Origin: Jacaranda mimosifolia
Taxonomy: Eukaryota > Streptophyta > Magnoliopsida > Lamiales > Bignoniaceae
DNA length: 64,000 nucleotides
Assembly (NCBI GenBank): GCA_018894105.1
Contig: CM032121.1
Coordinates: 2,605,507-2,669,506 of the forward strand
Direction: 5' to 3'
The notes under the pieces are model-generated. The model had not been told where the DNA came from and searched no databases. It saw only the letters and a program-made list of their open reading frames with translations. Numbering within the stretch: position 1 is the stretch's first letter; the number at the start of each line of letters is the position of its first letter. The translations under genes and the position numbers were made by a program. This document shows positions 24,176 through 38,300 of this stretch, in pieces.

Positions 24176-27100
24176 TTCAAAAATTATCTATAATCATATT
24201 TTCATCTCACTACATAAGTTTATAATTTAAAAAGTATTTTATAAGTATCATATTAAGTATTCTTATCACAAAATTCTATCTTATAAATTTAATTATCACA
24301 AGATTAATAGATAAATACTCTATTTGTTGGATATATAATTTTTGTTATTCTACAATTATTCTTCTTATATTTTATTTCTATATTATTCATAGTACAATTC
24401 TATATTTTTAATTGTATAACTTCTTTCCCCAATTAGCATAATATAATGATGTTTCTTTTTTTCTTTTCCATTAATTTAAAGTTCATTTCGTACAAAATTT
24501 TTAATATTCTTTTGAAATACATCTTTATATTGTTTTTATTTTAAATTAATTAGATACTTTCCTAATATATTTAAATATTTTATCAATGTTATTACTTAAT
24601 TATTTCCTCAATATTTATTTAAAATAAAAGTTGTAATTTTTATATTATTTAAAAGTATTAGGATGCAGTATATATTTTTTGATTTTAATTAATTATATTT
24701 CATATATTTATTTTCAACATTATTTTTAAATATTTTTGTATGTTTGTATAAGAATTTATTCTTGATATTGAATTTTTATTTTACTATTATTTTAGTTGCA
24801 GCCCTTTTGATTTATCTAGATAAATATATATATATATATACACTTCATAGTTACATAATTACCTCAAATAATGTGATGTTATGAAATATTTAAAAAAATT
24901 ATAATTTTATTAACTTGTTGAAATTATATCAATTTTCTTATCAAATGAATGAAGAAATACTATATATTTTTTTATAAAAAATATTTGTTAAATTTATTAG
25001 CACTTGATTTATCCATTTCTAGGAATGTGCATATGAGAAAGAATTTTTTTTCATTTTTTTTATATAATGTCATGTGCTTTGATATGCTTATTTTGATTGG
25101 TTGAATTTTTACTTCTTTACAATACTTTTTTATAAGAAAATTATTTTATTTCTCTTCAATAAGTAAACTATTTATAAAAAATTATGCATATACAGCTAAA
25201 AATTAAAAATTCATTGCTAAGTATATATTTTTACATAATTGATGTATTTTATATTTAGTAATTTATATTCACTTTAATCATATTAACTATAAAAAATTAA
25301 ATGAATATATAAATTAATAAAATTATCTAATAAATAAGAGCTCTAATAAATATTACGTTATTTTTAATTTAAACAATGAGATTTTTTTCTTAATAATTTA
25401 ATTAACTTTTTTATAAAAAAAAGGCTTAAAATTTATCCCAAAAAAGTAGTTGATAACTAAGTTATTTCAAAACAACAATTGATTTTTCATATTTAATAAA
25501 TTCTTTTGTATTTATATAAATACAATCACATTATTTTTAGTTGAAGTAATATAAAATTCAATTATTTCTAATAAAAAAATCAATGAATAAATAAAAAATA
25601 TTCAATCATTTGATCAAATAAATTGTTTTATTTATTAATTAAATAGTTATTTTCTAGACAACTTCAAAAGTAAAGTTAAAATACTTAACAATTATAATTT
25701 TCTTTTAATATTGTGACTTACTTAAAAAAATTTACAACTTATTTGTTGCTTATGAAAGAAATAAATAAATATTTATGTAAAATATCAAATCATCACTCCT
25801 TTACTAAAAGAGTTAGAAGTTTGAGAAATGAGTAATTATAAATTAATTGATATGCAAGTCCTCAATTTATCAAAGTATTTAAAATTCAATTATTTTTACA
25901 ATAATATTTTTAGATATATAAAATATAGATAAAATTATATGTATAGAATATAACAAATAATTTCCATTTAAGAATTAGTTTCAAATATAAACAGTTACTT
26001 TCTACAACTATAAATTTTGAATTTTATTGTTATTTTATTAATTTAAATCATTTTAGTTTTTTATCAATATAATAATGGAGAATTCATTTTCAATTATTTG
26101 AAATAAATTCTTTTATATGGGACACACACACACACACACATAGTTGATATAGTTGCAATTTTTCAAAAGTTTAATAAATAACCACTTAAATAGCAAATGA
26201 TATTAATTTTATATTTTTTAATATATTTAATTACACTAATTTATAATTATATTGCAAACAATTTATTTTAATATTTTTGCTTATAATAATTCATAAAAGT
26301 ATTTTTACATGGATTAATGATGTGAGATCAAAAAAACTTGACTGAAAGTAAGTATCCATTTAATTATTCGTAATTTTTATATTCTAATTATAAAAGAAAC
26401 TTATGATATATTGATATTTTATTTTAAACGGAACATTGAAAACTTACTTATTATTTAATTCATGTACATAATGTATGTTAATTGATAATTTCAAAAATAA
26501 TAAAATAACTATATATATAAATAAAAATAAATAAATTTTACTTATCAGAGTTATATGAAATATTAAGAGATATTTTAGTTATAAAAATTGTATGTTACAA
26601 ACTACTTGTTGAATTAATTATCAAATAATTAATAACCTAATATAAGCTATTTTCATAGTTAAAGTACAAAAGAGATTATATATTTACTCTACCAAAAAAT
26701 ATTTAACCTTTAAAGTTCTCAAATGTCATGAAAATTGCAACTATAAGTTCCACATTATCAAGAAATCATACAAAAAGCTTTATATTTGAAAAAAATAATT
26801 TGCTTATTTATCATATCAAAATATGTATATATAAATATAATTATTCATATCTAATTTAAAAAACATATTTAGTAATATATTCTATGCTATTTTTATTTTC
26901 TTAAATTATTTATTTATTTTTTAAAATTTTATCATTTTATAAAATTTTGAATAATTTATAAACTTAGAGTGAGCAATTCTTTACATTCTAGAACTTATTT
27001 AAATATAAATTATCTTCAAACATAATAGTTTTAATTGAAATATTTATATTATTTTATTTAATTAGTAATAGATTTTTTTTCATTAAATGCTAAAAATAAT

Positions 27101-27204
27101 TACAATTCATGTTTTAATCACAAGAAGTAAAATAAATATTATTACAAAATAAATTATTTCAATCATATAATTATTTTTGGTGCATCGCACTGGCCACATA
27201 CTAG
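23436..27204 (+). mobile_element. Helitron E3 with triplicated 5' end, 3.77 kb
   Basis: Starts TACTATTATATATAGCAC right after E2's CTAG and ends with GGTGCATCGCACTGGCCAC, then CTAG at 27201-27204. The first 245 bp occur three times in a row (23436-23679, 23680-23928, 23929 onward). Only the third runs on into the element body. No coding capacity seen; AT-rich throughout, with an (AC)n tract near 26126-26140. Confidence 0.82.
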
Positions 27205-30200
27205 TACTATTATATATAGTACAATGGTGTGGGACCCACAATTATGTAATTTTGATTCTAATTGTGCAATTTTGGCCAAATGGCAAATTCTTAGAATTTT
27301 GAGTATTTTAATTCAATTAAAATATTTTCATTAGTTGTTGATTAGTATCTCTAGCCAATATGATTGTATCTTATCTCTAATTTTCTTTCATTCAAAATTC
27401 AAAATATATCTATCTATCTAGACAGTTATATATAGTACAACGGTGTGGGACTCGTAATTGTGCAGTTTTGGCCAAATGTCAAATTCTTAAAATTTTGAGT
27501 TATTTTCTTATTTATTTGAAAAAATTTTGTTGATTGTTTATTTACTTTTATATTTCATTTTAATACAATCAACTTATTTATTATAGCTAAAATATCATGT
27601 TGTGTTTATCCACAATTGCAATATTATAGATTTCTATCTCATAAGATAATTCAAAAACTATGTATAATCATATTTTTATCTCACTAGATAAGTTTATAAT
27701 TCAAAAAATATTTTATAAGCGTCATATTAAGTACTCTTATCACAAAATTTTATCTTATAAATTTTATTAATCACAAAATTAATAGATAAATATTTTATTT
27801 ATTTTATATATAAATTTTATTATTCTACAATTATTCTTTTTACATTTTATTTCTACATTATTCGTAGTACAATTCTATATTTTTAATTGTAGGACTTCTT
27901 TCCCCAATTAGCATAATGTAGTAATGTTCCTTTTTTCTTTTCAATTAATTTAAAGTTCATTTCGTAGAAAGTTTTAATATTTTTTTGAAATACATCTTTA
28001 TATTGTTTTTGTTTTGTTTTATTCTAAATTAATTAGATACTTTTTTAATATATTTAAATATTTTATCAATGTTATTACTTTATTATTTCCTCAATATTGA
28101 TTTAAAATTAAAGTTCTTGCGCCCAAACTTAGGATTGTAATTTTTATTTTACTTAAAACTATCACCAAGCAGTACTTTTTTATTTCAATTAATTATATTT
28201 TATATATTTATTTTCAATACTATTTTCAAATATTTCTGTATGTTCATATAAGAATTTATCTTTGATATTGAATTTTTATTTTATTATTATTTTAGTTGCA
28301 GCTCTCTCGATCGATTTATCTAGATAAAAAAAAAATTACACGTACTTCATATTTAAGTAATGTACCTCAAATAGTATGATGTTATTAAACATTTAAAAAT
28401 ATTATAATTTTATTAAGTTGTTGAAATTATTTCAATTTTCTTATCAAATGAATGAAAAAAATACTATGTATTTTTCTATAAGATATGCATTAAATTTATT
28501 AGCATTTGATTTTACCATTTGTAACTATGTGCATAAAAGAAAGCATTTTTTTATTTTTTTCATATAATATCATGCAATTTAATAAAATTATTTCGATTTG
28601 TTGAATCTTTACTTATTATAAGATTTTATAAGAAAATCATTTTATTTCTCTTCAATAAATAAATTATTTATAAAAAATTATGTATATACAACTAAAAATC
28701 AAATTTTCATTGCTAAGTCAATACTTTTTCAAAATTGATATATTTTATATTTAGTAATTTATATTCACTTTGATAATATTAACTATAAAAAATTAAATGA
28801 ATATATGAAGTAATGAAATTATCTAATAAATATTAACTTATTTTTTCATTTAAAGAGTTAGATTGTTTTTAATTTAATTATACATTTTTATTCATAAAAA
28901 CTTAAAATTTATCAAAAAAAAAAAAAAAAGTTGATAACTAAGTTATTTCAAAACAACAACCAATTTTTCATACTTAATAAATTCTTTTATAATTATATAG
29001 ATACAACAATAAGTTTATTTTTAGTTGAAGTAATATAATATTTAATTATTTCTAATTAAAAAATATTAAATAAGTAAAAAAATTTCAATCATTTGATCAA
29101 ATAAATTCTTTTATTTCTTAATTAAATAAATTATTTCTAATTACATACAAATAATATACACATAAAATTGTATTGTAACACCCCTAAAATTTGATATTTT
29201 GAAAAATAAGAATTTAGAAATTAAGATATTGATTGATTGGATTTTAAGGTTCAAAAAATAAATAAAAAGGACTTGATTGTCTAGAAACAGGAATCTTGGG
29301 GATCAATGTGCAAGAATTGAAAGTTAGAGGACTTAATTGAAGTCCAGGGACTAAATTGAAGGCGGCTAAAGAGTTTTGGAGTAAAATTGTAGTCGGTCAG
29401 AAAGTTTGGGGCTGAATTGAAGAAGTTGGAAAATATGTTTATATCTATAGAATTGAGGACAAAGGTTTGTCAAATTCTCAAAAAACACCCCAGACCTACC
29501 CCAACGGCGAATCGCTAGTGAACGGCCATGAAACGTGGAACTAATACCATATTTGGCTTCTTCTAGCTGAGAGGAACACGTCTATACCAAAGTTATCCAA
29601 AAACAACCGATTAAATAGCAGGAAAATGGATGCGACATCGAGCTTGCGGCGGCGTTAGCCGTTCTCTGGCATGCTGCTGCAGAAATGAAGGAAAACTGGA
29701 TGAGTTTTGATCGCGAGGTGATGGGTAGTTTGGTGGTGGGGTCAATTTGAAGTTTCAACGGCGGACGGAGGAGTAATCGACGTGGTGGCGTCGCGACGGC
29801 GCTAGGGCTTGTCGACGAGTTTTTGGCTAAATTGGTCGGCGAGATGGTGGTGAAATGGGAAATTGATTTGGGGTTTTTGCTTGCCTTGATGAGGCGCACA
29901 AGATGGTGGTATTAGTTCCCATCTCCGGTGGTGGCGCATGCCGGCGGCTTCTTGGCAGTTTGTTCGGAATTTAATTCTGGACTCGTCTGGACTAGCTCTG
30001 ATGTGAGATTGGGTCCCGATTCAACCCAAGTTGGGTAAATTTCAATAATCAAAATTTTATTCGATTGAATTATCAAATGTAATTGGATTTTTGGATGAAG
30101 TTGATTGTGATCAGAACTAAGAATGTTAAACCACGATTTAGTCTAAGGTTATAGATTAATCTTGTAATTAATATAGTTTTGAGTTTAATCAACTAGGATG

Positions 30201-31138
30201 AATTATCAAATTGTTGTTGAGGCCTTAAATAAGATTTTAACAACTAGTTTATCGACTTATCGAGTTAAGGACTATGATAGGTGATTACCTTGCACAGTTA
30301 ATTATAACATGGAAATTGAGAATTTTGATTGAACAGTTAGAATAATTGAGGAACATGATAAGGGTATTTAAGTGCATTAGGAATTATGATTGAGAAATCA
30401 CAATCAATGTTCGATTTAGGTTATGTACTCTAAACTTTAAATCAATTGGGAAACAAGATCATGGATTGTTTAAATATCTAAGAATTATTAGGACTATGTT
30501 AGAATACCCTTAAGTTTGATAATGACATTAGTTATATTTATAGTTAAGATTTAGAAGATTTGATTCTAAACTTATTCCTTTGGTAGGTGGCGAAGGATTA
30601 GGTCCCACAGATCAGTAGACTGCTGATTGTGGTTGCTTTCTGAGACTTTTAAGGTGAGGATCCGCCAATCTGGCACTCTTATACCTATCGATTTTATTGA
30701 TAAATCCCTGTGAGGGTTGGTATTGATTTGATTATCGTATTCTGTGAATTATTGTTACCCCTGTGAGGGATCTGCCAATTGATTACCGCTTGTATGAGCT
30801 TATTCCGTATCTAACGTTGAACCCATTAGGTTCTGCTGATTTGGTATTTGTCTTGATTAACGTTGCTTGGTTATCAAACCTTGTGAGGTTCTCCTAAATT
30901 TAAAACTACTTGGTATTTTTTGTATTTTCTTGAAAATAATTGTTTTGCAATCGAACTATGTGAATTTCTTTGATCCTTGTTAGTTTCTTACAAACATGTT
31001 GTTTGTTCAAGTGTATCGTTGATCGCCTCATTGGCAAAATTGTTAAGTTGTTCTGCCCTGTTGGCAACTGAATGTTGAAAATCTTGACCCTTTTAAATAT
31101 CTTGTTCGGTTAGTACTGTAAAATATGTGCCGGGCAGA

Positions 31139-31326
31139 ACAAAGAGCCACACTAGTTGATAGAGCATGTCCAGTGGGAGGCTCATCTTGAGTCTATTACA
31201 GAGCAAAGGGCTACACTAGTTGATAGGGTATGTCCAGTGGGAGACTCCTCTTGAGTCTGATACAGAGCAAATAGTCACATTAGTTGACAGTGCATGCCAG
31301 TGGGAGCTCCTCTTGAGTCTATCCCT
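31139..31326. repeat. 64-bp tandem repeat x3 in the solo LTR
   Basis: Units share CACTAGTTGATAG, CCAGTGGGAG and CTTGAGTCT; repeat starts at 31150, 31214 and 31278 for the first motif. Confidence 0.88.
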
Positions 31327-31538
31327 GTTAGCACTTCTAGATTTCCGTACTAGACCTATTTGTGTTAAAAGCTCTCTTAAATTGTTCATGTACCTTGCTT
31401 ATTGTAATGGGCCTTGCTAGCCGTTATTGGAAAATGTTTTACCTTGTAAATGGCAAATCTGGTAAAGTTTTGAAATGTTCCTGTTATTGTTTGAAAGGTT
31501 AAATTCTTATCTGTTGGCATTATATCTTTTCAACCAAT

Positions 31539-31620
31539 GGGACGCCATGGGCGATTTCCAACTCACGGGACACCATGGGCAGTTTTCACTTGAAGGGACG
31601 CCACGGGGGGTTTGGGCCTA
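31539..31620. repeat. 28-bp tandem repeat x3 in the solo LTR
   Basis: Units begin GGGACGCCATGGGC, GGGACACCATGGGC and GGGACGCCACGGGG at 31539, 31567 and 31595. Confidence 0.85.
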
Positions 31621-33086
31621 GGGACTAGGTCCGGAAGACGGCCGGGCGGAACGGACCAATGGACACAGGTCTCAAAGCTAGTACCCACCTACGATCCTGA
31701 CTTACAGCTAGCTGGAGGTAGCGAATTGTGAGTAACAGGATCTGGCATGTGATCGGCCATGCCATATCATCAAGTTGTTACCTACTGGGCTGAGTGCTCG
31801 AGCAATGGGGCGATAAGGAAATCTTGTTTATACAGCACTGATGCCCTGTACTTGCAAATTATAATTCGATCTGGAAGTAATGAGGTCGAAATGACCAACA
31901 ATCTGTCAAGTTCGATATCATTTATGTCATGTACTCTATTGATCATGTTAAAAGAATTGTTGCTTATTACTGAATTTTGTTCCTATTGAAAGGTCTTGCT
32001 TATTACCGAAATTATTTGTTGATTGTTGTATCTCAATAGTTTCCCTTTGCATCTTATCATTTTCTTCTACCTCACTAAGTCCTTTAGACTTACCCTCGTT
32101 TATTTTGTTTATCTTAGACAGGGATTAAGTGAAGGATTGAACTCTAGGCAGGGCATGAATGTTTTGTAATAAATCAGGCATTGAATGTATATAGGGAAAT
32201 TATCTAATTTCTAAGCATGGACTCAAGATGCTGCAATATATCATGTTGATGTGGTCGAATTAAGGAATGTAAATATTTTGTTATGTAAGAATGTGAATCA
32301 TGACATTTACTTAATCGGTTGATAAGTCTATTAAGTTTGAAATTCCGTTGTTTCTGATAAGTTGAATTTGAGATTTTGTAGCATGTATTTAGTTGATATG
32401 CGATATGTCGTGGGATTGTTTAAGGTTTGAATTTATTGTCTTATGACAGGTTTGTTTAATTTGGAATCCACTACTATTTCTGATAAGCTTGAAACGTCTG
32501 ATTATGAACTATTGATTGATTTATAGGTTCAATTTAAGATTGAATTGAGTGGCGCCTCAGCTTAAGGTGATGCCCTGAGTGGGGGCGTTACATGTATGTT
32601 ACAAACTACTTATTGAATTAGTTGTCAAATAATTAATAATCTAATGTAAAGAGTTAGATTTTTTTAAACTTATTTTTACTTATTTTTTATTTAAAGAATG
32701 ATATTTTTTTCTTTTTAATTTAATTATACATTTTCATCCAAAAAAAAAAACTTAAAATTTATCCCAAAAAAGTTGTTGATAACTAAGTTATTACAAAACA
32801 ACAACCACTTTTTCATATTTAATAATTTTTTTTATATTTATATAGATACAATCACATTATTTTTTGTTGAAGTAATACAATATTCAATTATTTCTAATAC
32901 AATATTAGTAAATAATTAAAAAATATTCAACATTTGATCAAATAAATTATTTTTATTAATTAATTAAATAATTATTTTCAAGACAACTTCAAAAGTAAAA
33001 TTAAAATAATTAACAATCATAATTATCTCATAACATCGTGACTTAAAATTTTTACAACTTATTTGTTGCTTATGAAAGAGATAAAC

Positions 33087-34868
33087 TGTAACGCCCCCAC
33101 TCGGGACAGCACCTAAGTTGAGGCGCTACTCAATTTAATCTTAAATTGAACCTACAATTCAATCAATAGTCCATAATCAAACGTATCAAGCTTATCAGAA
33201 CTAGTAGCGGATTCCAAATTAAACAAACTTGTCATAAGATAATAAATTCAAGTCTTAAACAATCATGTAACATACAACACATATACTAAATACATGCTAC
33301 AAAATTTCAAATTCAACTTATTAGAAGCAGCGGAATTTCAAACTTAACAGACTCATCAACCAGCTAAATAAATGTCATGATTCACATTCTTACATAACAA
33401 AATATTTACATTCCTTAAGTCGACCACATCAACTTGATATATCACAGTGTCTTGAGTCCATGCTTAGCAATCAGATAACTTCCATATATACATTCAATGC
33501 CTAATCTATTACAAAATATTCATGTCCTACTTGGAGTCCAATCCTTCACTTAATCCCTATCTGAGAGAATCAAAATCAACAGGTGCAAGTCCAGAGGATT
33601 TAGTAAGGGAGAAGAAAATGATAGGATGCGAAAGAAAACCATTGAAATACAACAATCAACAATAAAATTCGGTAATAAGCAAGAATTTTTAACATGATCA
33701 ATAGAGTACATGACATATGATATATAATTAATAGACTGTTGGTCATTCCGACCTTATTACTCCAGATCAAATTATAATTGCAAGTATCGGGCGTCAGTAC
33801 AGTATAAATAAAATTTCCTTATCACTCCATTGCTCAAGCACTCAGCTTGGTGGGTAACAACTTGATTATATGGCATGGCCGGTCACATGCCGGATCCCGT
33901 CACTTACAGTTTGCTACCTCCAGCTATCTGTAAGTCAGGATCGTAGGTGGGTACTAGCCGTAAGACGTGTGTCCGTTGGTCCGTTTCGCCCGGCCGTCTT
34001 TTAGACCTAATCACTAGGCCCAAACCCTGCCACCGGTGATGGAGACCACTACCACCATCAGGCGTGCCTCATCGAGGTGACCAAAACCCCCCAAGCAATT
34101 TCCTAATTGGTTACCGTTTGGCCGTCCAATTTAACCAAAAGCCACCGCAGAACCCCAACTCGCCGTGTCGCGCCACCGCGTAAATTCCTCCGCCACCCGC
34201 TGTAAAAATCCCAAATTAACCCCACCACCAGACTACCCATCACCTCATGATCAAAACCCATCCAAACACCATTGTTTTTCGCCTCTGGAAACGGCGGAAC
34301 TGTCAACTCGCTGCTCGTCCGCCGTCAGCTTCAGTTTCTGGCGACATGTTCGGTGGTTTTGTGATGTTGTTTATATGGTTGTGTTCACTTTGATGGGAGG
34401 AAGCCAAATATGGTATTAGTTCCAGGTTACACGGCGATTCGTCGCTGGGAAAGGTTTGGGCAATTTTTGGAAATTTAAGGAATTTTTGTCCTTCATGTTA
34501 TATATATAAATACATTTTTTTTATTTTCAAATTAGCCTTAGAACTTTCAGACCGACCTAATTTCTACCCCAAAACTTTTAGACCGCCTTCAGTTTAGTCC
34601 CTGGACTTCAATTAAGTCCTCCAACTTCTATTTCTTACACATTGACCCCCTAACATTCTTAATTTCAGTCAATTAGGTCCAAACTGATTTGTTTTAAAGT
34701 CCTCGAGCTTTTACTCCTCTTACATTGACTCCTTAAACTTTACAATTTTAAATAATTAAGTCCTTTTCTTATTTATAATTAAATCCCTCAATCCCCACAT
34801 TTCTACCTAACCTTTATTGGTTTAATTTAATCAACTTAAATTTATAATCCCAAAATTGGGTTATTACA
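33087..34868 (-). repeat. Solo LTR (gypsy), 1782 bp, internally shortened
   Basis: Perfect target duplication TAAAC (33082-33086 and 34869-34873). Ends TGTAACGCCCCC and GGGTTATTACA. It is related to 29174-32592 in reverse, but about 1.6 kb is missing near 34020, where the CCGGCCGTCTTTT part jumps straight to the GC-rich island. No gene. Confidence 0.92.
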
Positions 34869-35045
34869 TAAACAAATATTTACATAAAATATCAAACCAT
34901 CACTTCTTTATTAAAAAGTTAGAAGTTTGAGAAATGAATAATTATAAATTAATTGATATGCAAGTGTTCACTTTATCAAAGTCTTTAAAATTCAATTATT
35001 TTTACAATAATATTTTTAGATATGTAGAATACTTTTAAATAAAGT

Positions 35046-35087
<42 letters not shown>

Positions 35088-35395
35088 TTATAACAAATAA
35101 TTTCATTGAAGAATTTTTTTTCAAATATAAACAATTATTTTTTACAACAACTATAAACTCCTAACTTTATTTTTAAATTATTAATTAAATTATTTTAGTT
35201 TTTAGAAGTATAATAATAGAGCACTCATTTTCATTATTTGAAATAAATTCTTCTATATGGGACATATATATAGTAGACATAGTTGAAATTTTTTAAAAGT
35301 TCGATAAATGACCACTTAAAAAGCAAATAATATCAATTTTTATATTTTTCAATATATTTAATTACACTATTTTATAATTATATTACATACATTTA

Positions 35396-38300
35396 TGTGA
35401 CATCCCTAAAAATATAGTTGGTTAAAATTTCAAATTTTTTATTATTATTGGAAAAAAAAAAGTTGGCGTTCAAAACATAAAAAGGGAAAAACTTGATTGT
35501 ACGAATCGTGAAACCTTTAGGGGCCAATTTATGAATATTCTAGGTCAATTGGGTCAAATGAGACACTAATAAGTTAAGGATTAAAATAGACGTTGAATGA
35601 AATTTCTGGGGGTCTAATTGAAAACTGAGATAATCTATTGGGGGTCAATCTGTAATTATTGGATAAAGCCCTTTAAGTAGCCGTTCCCCCACATATTTTT
35701 GCTTAATGTATGCATGCAAAGCCCCCTTCTTCCCTCCAGCAAACTCCTCCCGGTGGATAGAAAAACCTCGAAATAAACTAACCATTCTCTTTCTCTCTTC
35801 ACGGTGAACACGACGGTATCAAGAACCCCCAAATTTGAACTGTGGAATGCTAGAAAATCAAAGCTCAAAGTGAGCACCGATGAGTGGTGGCGAGCGCGGC
35901 AGTTCTAGCGACGAAAACTAAAGTCCAAGCTTGGGGTTTTAATGGGTTTAGCTCAAGGAGCACCCTAGTACTTTCAATTTCGTGAACGGGCCAACAGTGG
36001 AGGAAAATTTGACGCAGCGGCGAGTAAGAGACCCAGTTGGGTTTTCCAGCCAATTAAGCGGCGATTCATCAGCAGAAGCTAAAATTGATTTAGGGGTTTG
36101 ATAGAGCGCAGCAAGGCGCACATTTTGGCGGTGGTGGAACCCAGTCTCGGTGGAGACGCACAGCAACGGTGGTCCAGCGACTTTTGAATAGAATCTTTGG
36201 CTCGACGATTAAGTGCATGCATGCTATTATCACATGACAATTTGGCCTCGAATTCGGTCAATTGAGCAAAATTTCAGTTGATCAATTAAATTAATTCCTG
36301 AATTTAAATTGGCTAAGTTATTAAGTTAAATTCCATGTGAAATATTCATTATTGGACCGAAATATGTAATTGTAAGGTGTACGATTGAACATAAAGATTT
36401 GTCTATATGCAATGTGTGGACTCGAATCGTTAATTGGAAGATAATTATCATTAAGTAAGTGGTTTATTGACGTAAGTTGAGATAATTGGGCCAAATTGTA
36501 ATTATGGACTATCAGAACGAGATTTAGGATGTTAAGCCGAAATGTTCGAATATATAAGTTGTGTGCAATGCTAGTGGGCCCAGATTGGTAATTAGAACAT
36601 AATTAGTGCTAATTTAATCAATGTAATTAGGTCTAATTTTGTATTCTGATATGAAATGATATGGAAAAATGTGCAATGGGATCAAGAAATGAGACATGCA
36701 AGGATATATATATATATGTATATTAGCCTAGTGGACCTGAATTTATAATATTATATGATAATCTTGGTCAATTAAGTAATTAGAGGATTAAGACCCTAAT
36801 TTTATGTGATTGAGACCTAAGTGGCAAATTGGAATACTAGCGATAGTTAGGCTATAATAATCGATTTTGTGTAATGTTGCAAGATTCATTATATAATTTA
36901 GGGATCTGATTAAATCCCTTTACTGCAACAAATATGAATTCTGTAAATATTCTTCTATTAACAGCATAATTAGCGTGTTCCTCAACGATAATGTCAAAAT
37001 GAACCCTAAACTACCGTATTAATCGAATACTTATTGATTTTAGACTGTTGTTCATATAATTGTGATTATAAGGTCAAACAAGGATTTTGACAATGAACAT
37101 GTTTTTTTGGTTAGGTGACAAGGAGTTGGGTCCCGCAAACCAGTAGGCGGTGACAGCATTTCTGAGGCCATTGAGGTGAGGGTCTGATAGGGATGTACAT
37201 CAATATTCGAAAATTAGTTTACCATTTGCATTCGTATCTATTTATACAAAATTTATCCGTATTTATTTAAACCGAATATTATCCGCATTCGATTAATAGA
37301 TATCTAATTATAAATGGATATGGATATGATAAATACGTATCTGATCCGTTTAATATTCACTCTAAATATATATTAATAAAATAATATATTATTTATATTT
37401 TTCAATAAAAATCTCACAATCCATATATGTATATATATATATATATATATTATAATTATAGAATTGGGAAGAAAAAGAATAAATTAAAAAAATTATTGTA
37501 ATATAGAGAAAAAATTGAATAACAAAGTTAATCAACATAATTATTATTGGTTGACTTTATAATTGATATATTCAAATGCCATTATTATTATTAATTAGTA
37601 TTAATAATCAATTATAAAGTTAATTATTAATTAGAAATTATGCTATTTGTTTGATTGTTTTCTTTTTAATGAAATTGCATAGATCCTTCTATTAATAAAA
37701 ATATGTATTTGTTATAGGTTCATAAATTCATATATTTGGATATTTGTAAATAAATATCTAAATAATTGTCATCGAATATGAATATCAAAAAAATAATTCA
37801 AATACGAATAAGTTTGATCAAATATGAATGCATCTGAATGACTATAATCGAATACGAATATATCCAAATTCGATCGATATCTGATGGAAACGAATCCATA
37901 TATTATTTTTAAATATCCCTCAAATTCATATCCGTATCCGAATATTCAAAAAGTTAAATGGATACAAATATAGAATAGTGTATCCGATCCATTTAATATC
38001 CGTTTACACCCCTAGGGTCTGATTACCTCGTTGTTCTAGGAAGTGTATGTTCCCTAAACGTTGAATTCCATTATTGTTTAAATTCCTAGTTTGTTAGAAT
38101 TCTTTGACTTGTTATAAGTTATTTGCTTTGCATACCCCCGTGAGGGTCTGTTACTGCTTTTGTTTTTGGGAAGTGAATGCCCTTTGATTGTTTGGATTCT
38201 TGGATTATTTGAACTCTTTGATTATTATATGTTCAATGTTTTGTATACCCCTGTGAGGGTTTATTCCTTGATTTTGCTTCAGTTAAGTTGAATTTCTCAT

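Larger units (their letters stand above)
29174..32592 (+). repeat. Solo LTR (gypsy), 3419 bp
   Basis: Perfect target duplication TGTAT (29169-29173 and 32593-32597). Ends TGTAACACCCC and GGGGGCGTTACA. The interrupted Helitron sequence (ATTGTATGTTACAAACTACT) is found uninterrupted near 26588. Inside are a GC-rich island (29480-30000), a 64-bp x3 repeat (31139-31326), a 28-bp x3 repeat (31539-31620), and the conserved block at 32071-32097. The 105-codon minus frame at 29582-29899 is confined to the GC-rich island and shows no recognisable domain. Confidence 0.93.

Noticed and set aside
29582..29899. 105-codon minus-strand frame in the solo LTR
   Set aside because: Confined to the GC-rich LTR island; the corresponding frames in other LTR copies are broken or different and no domain is recognisable.
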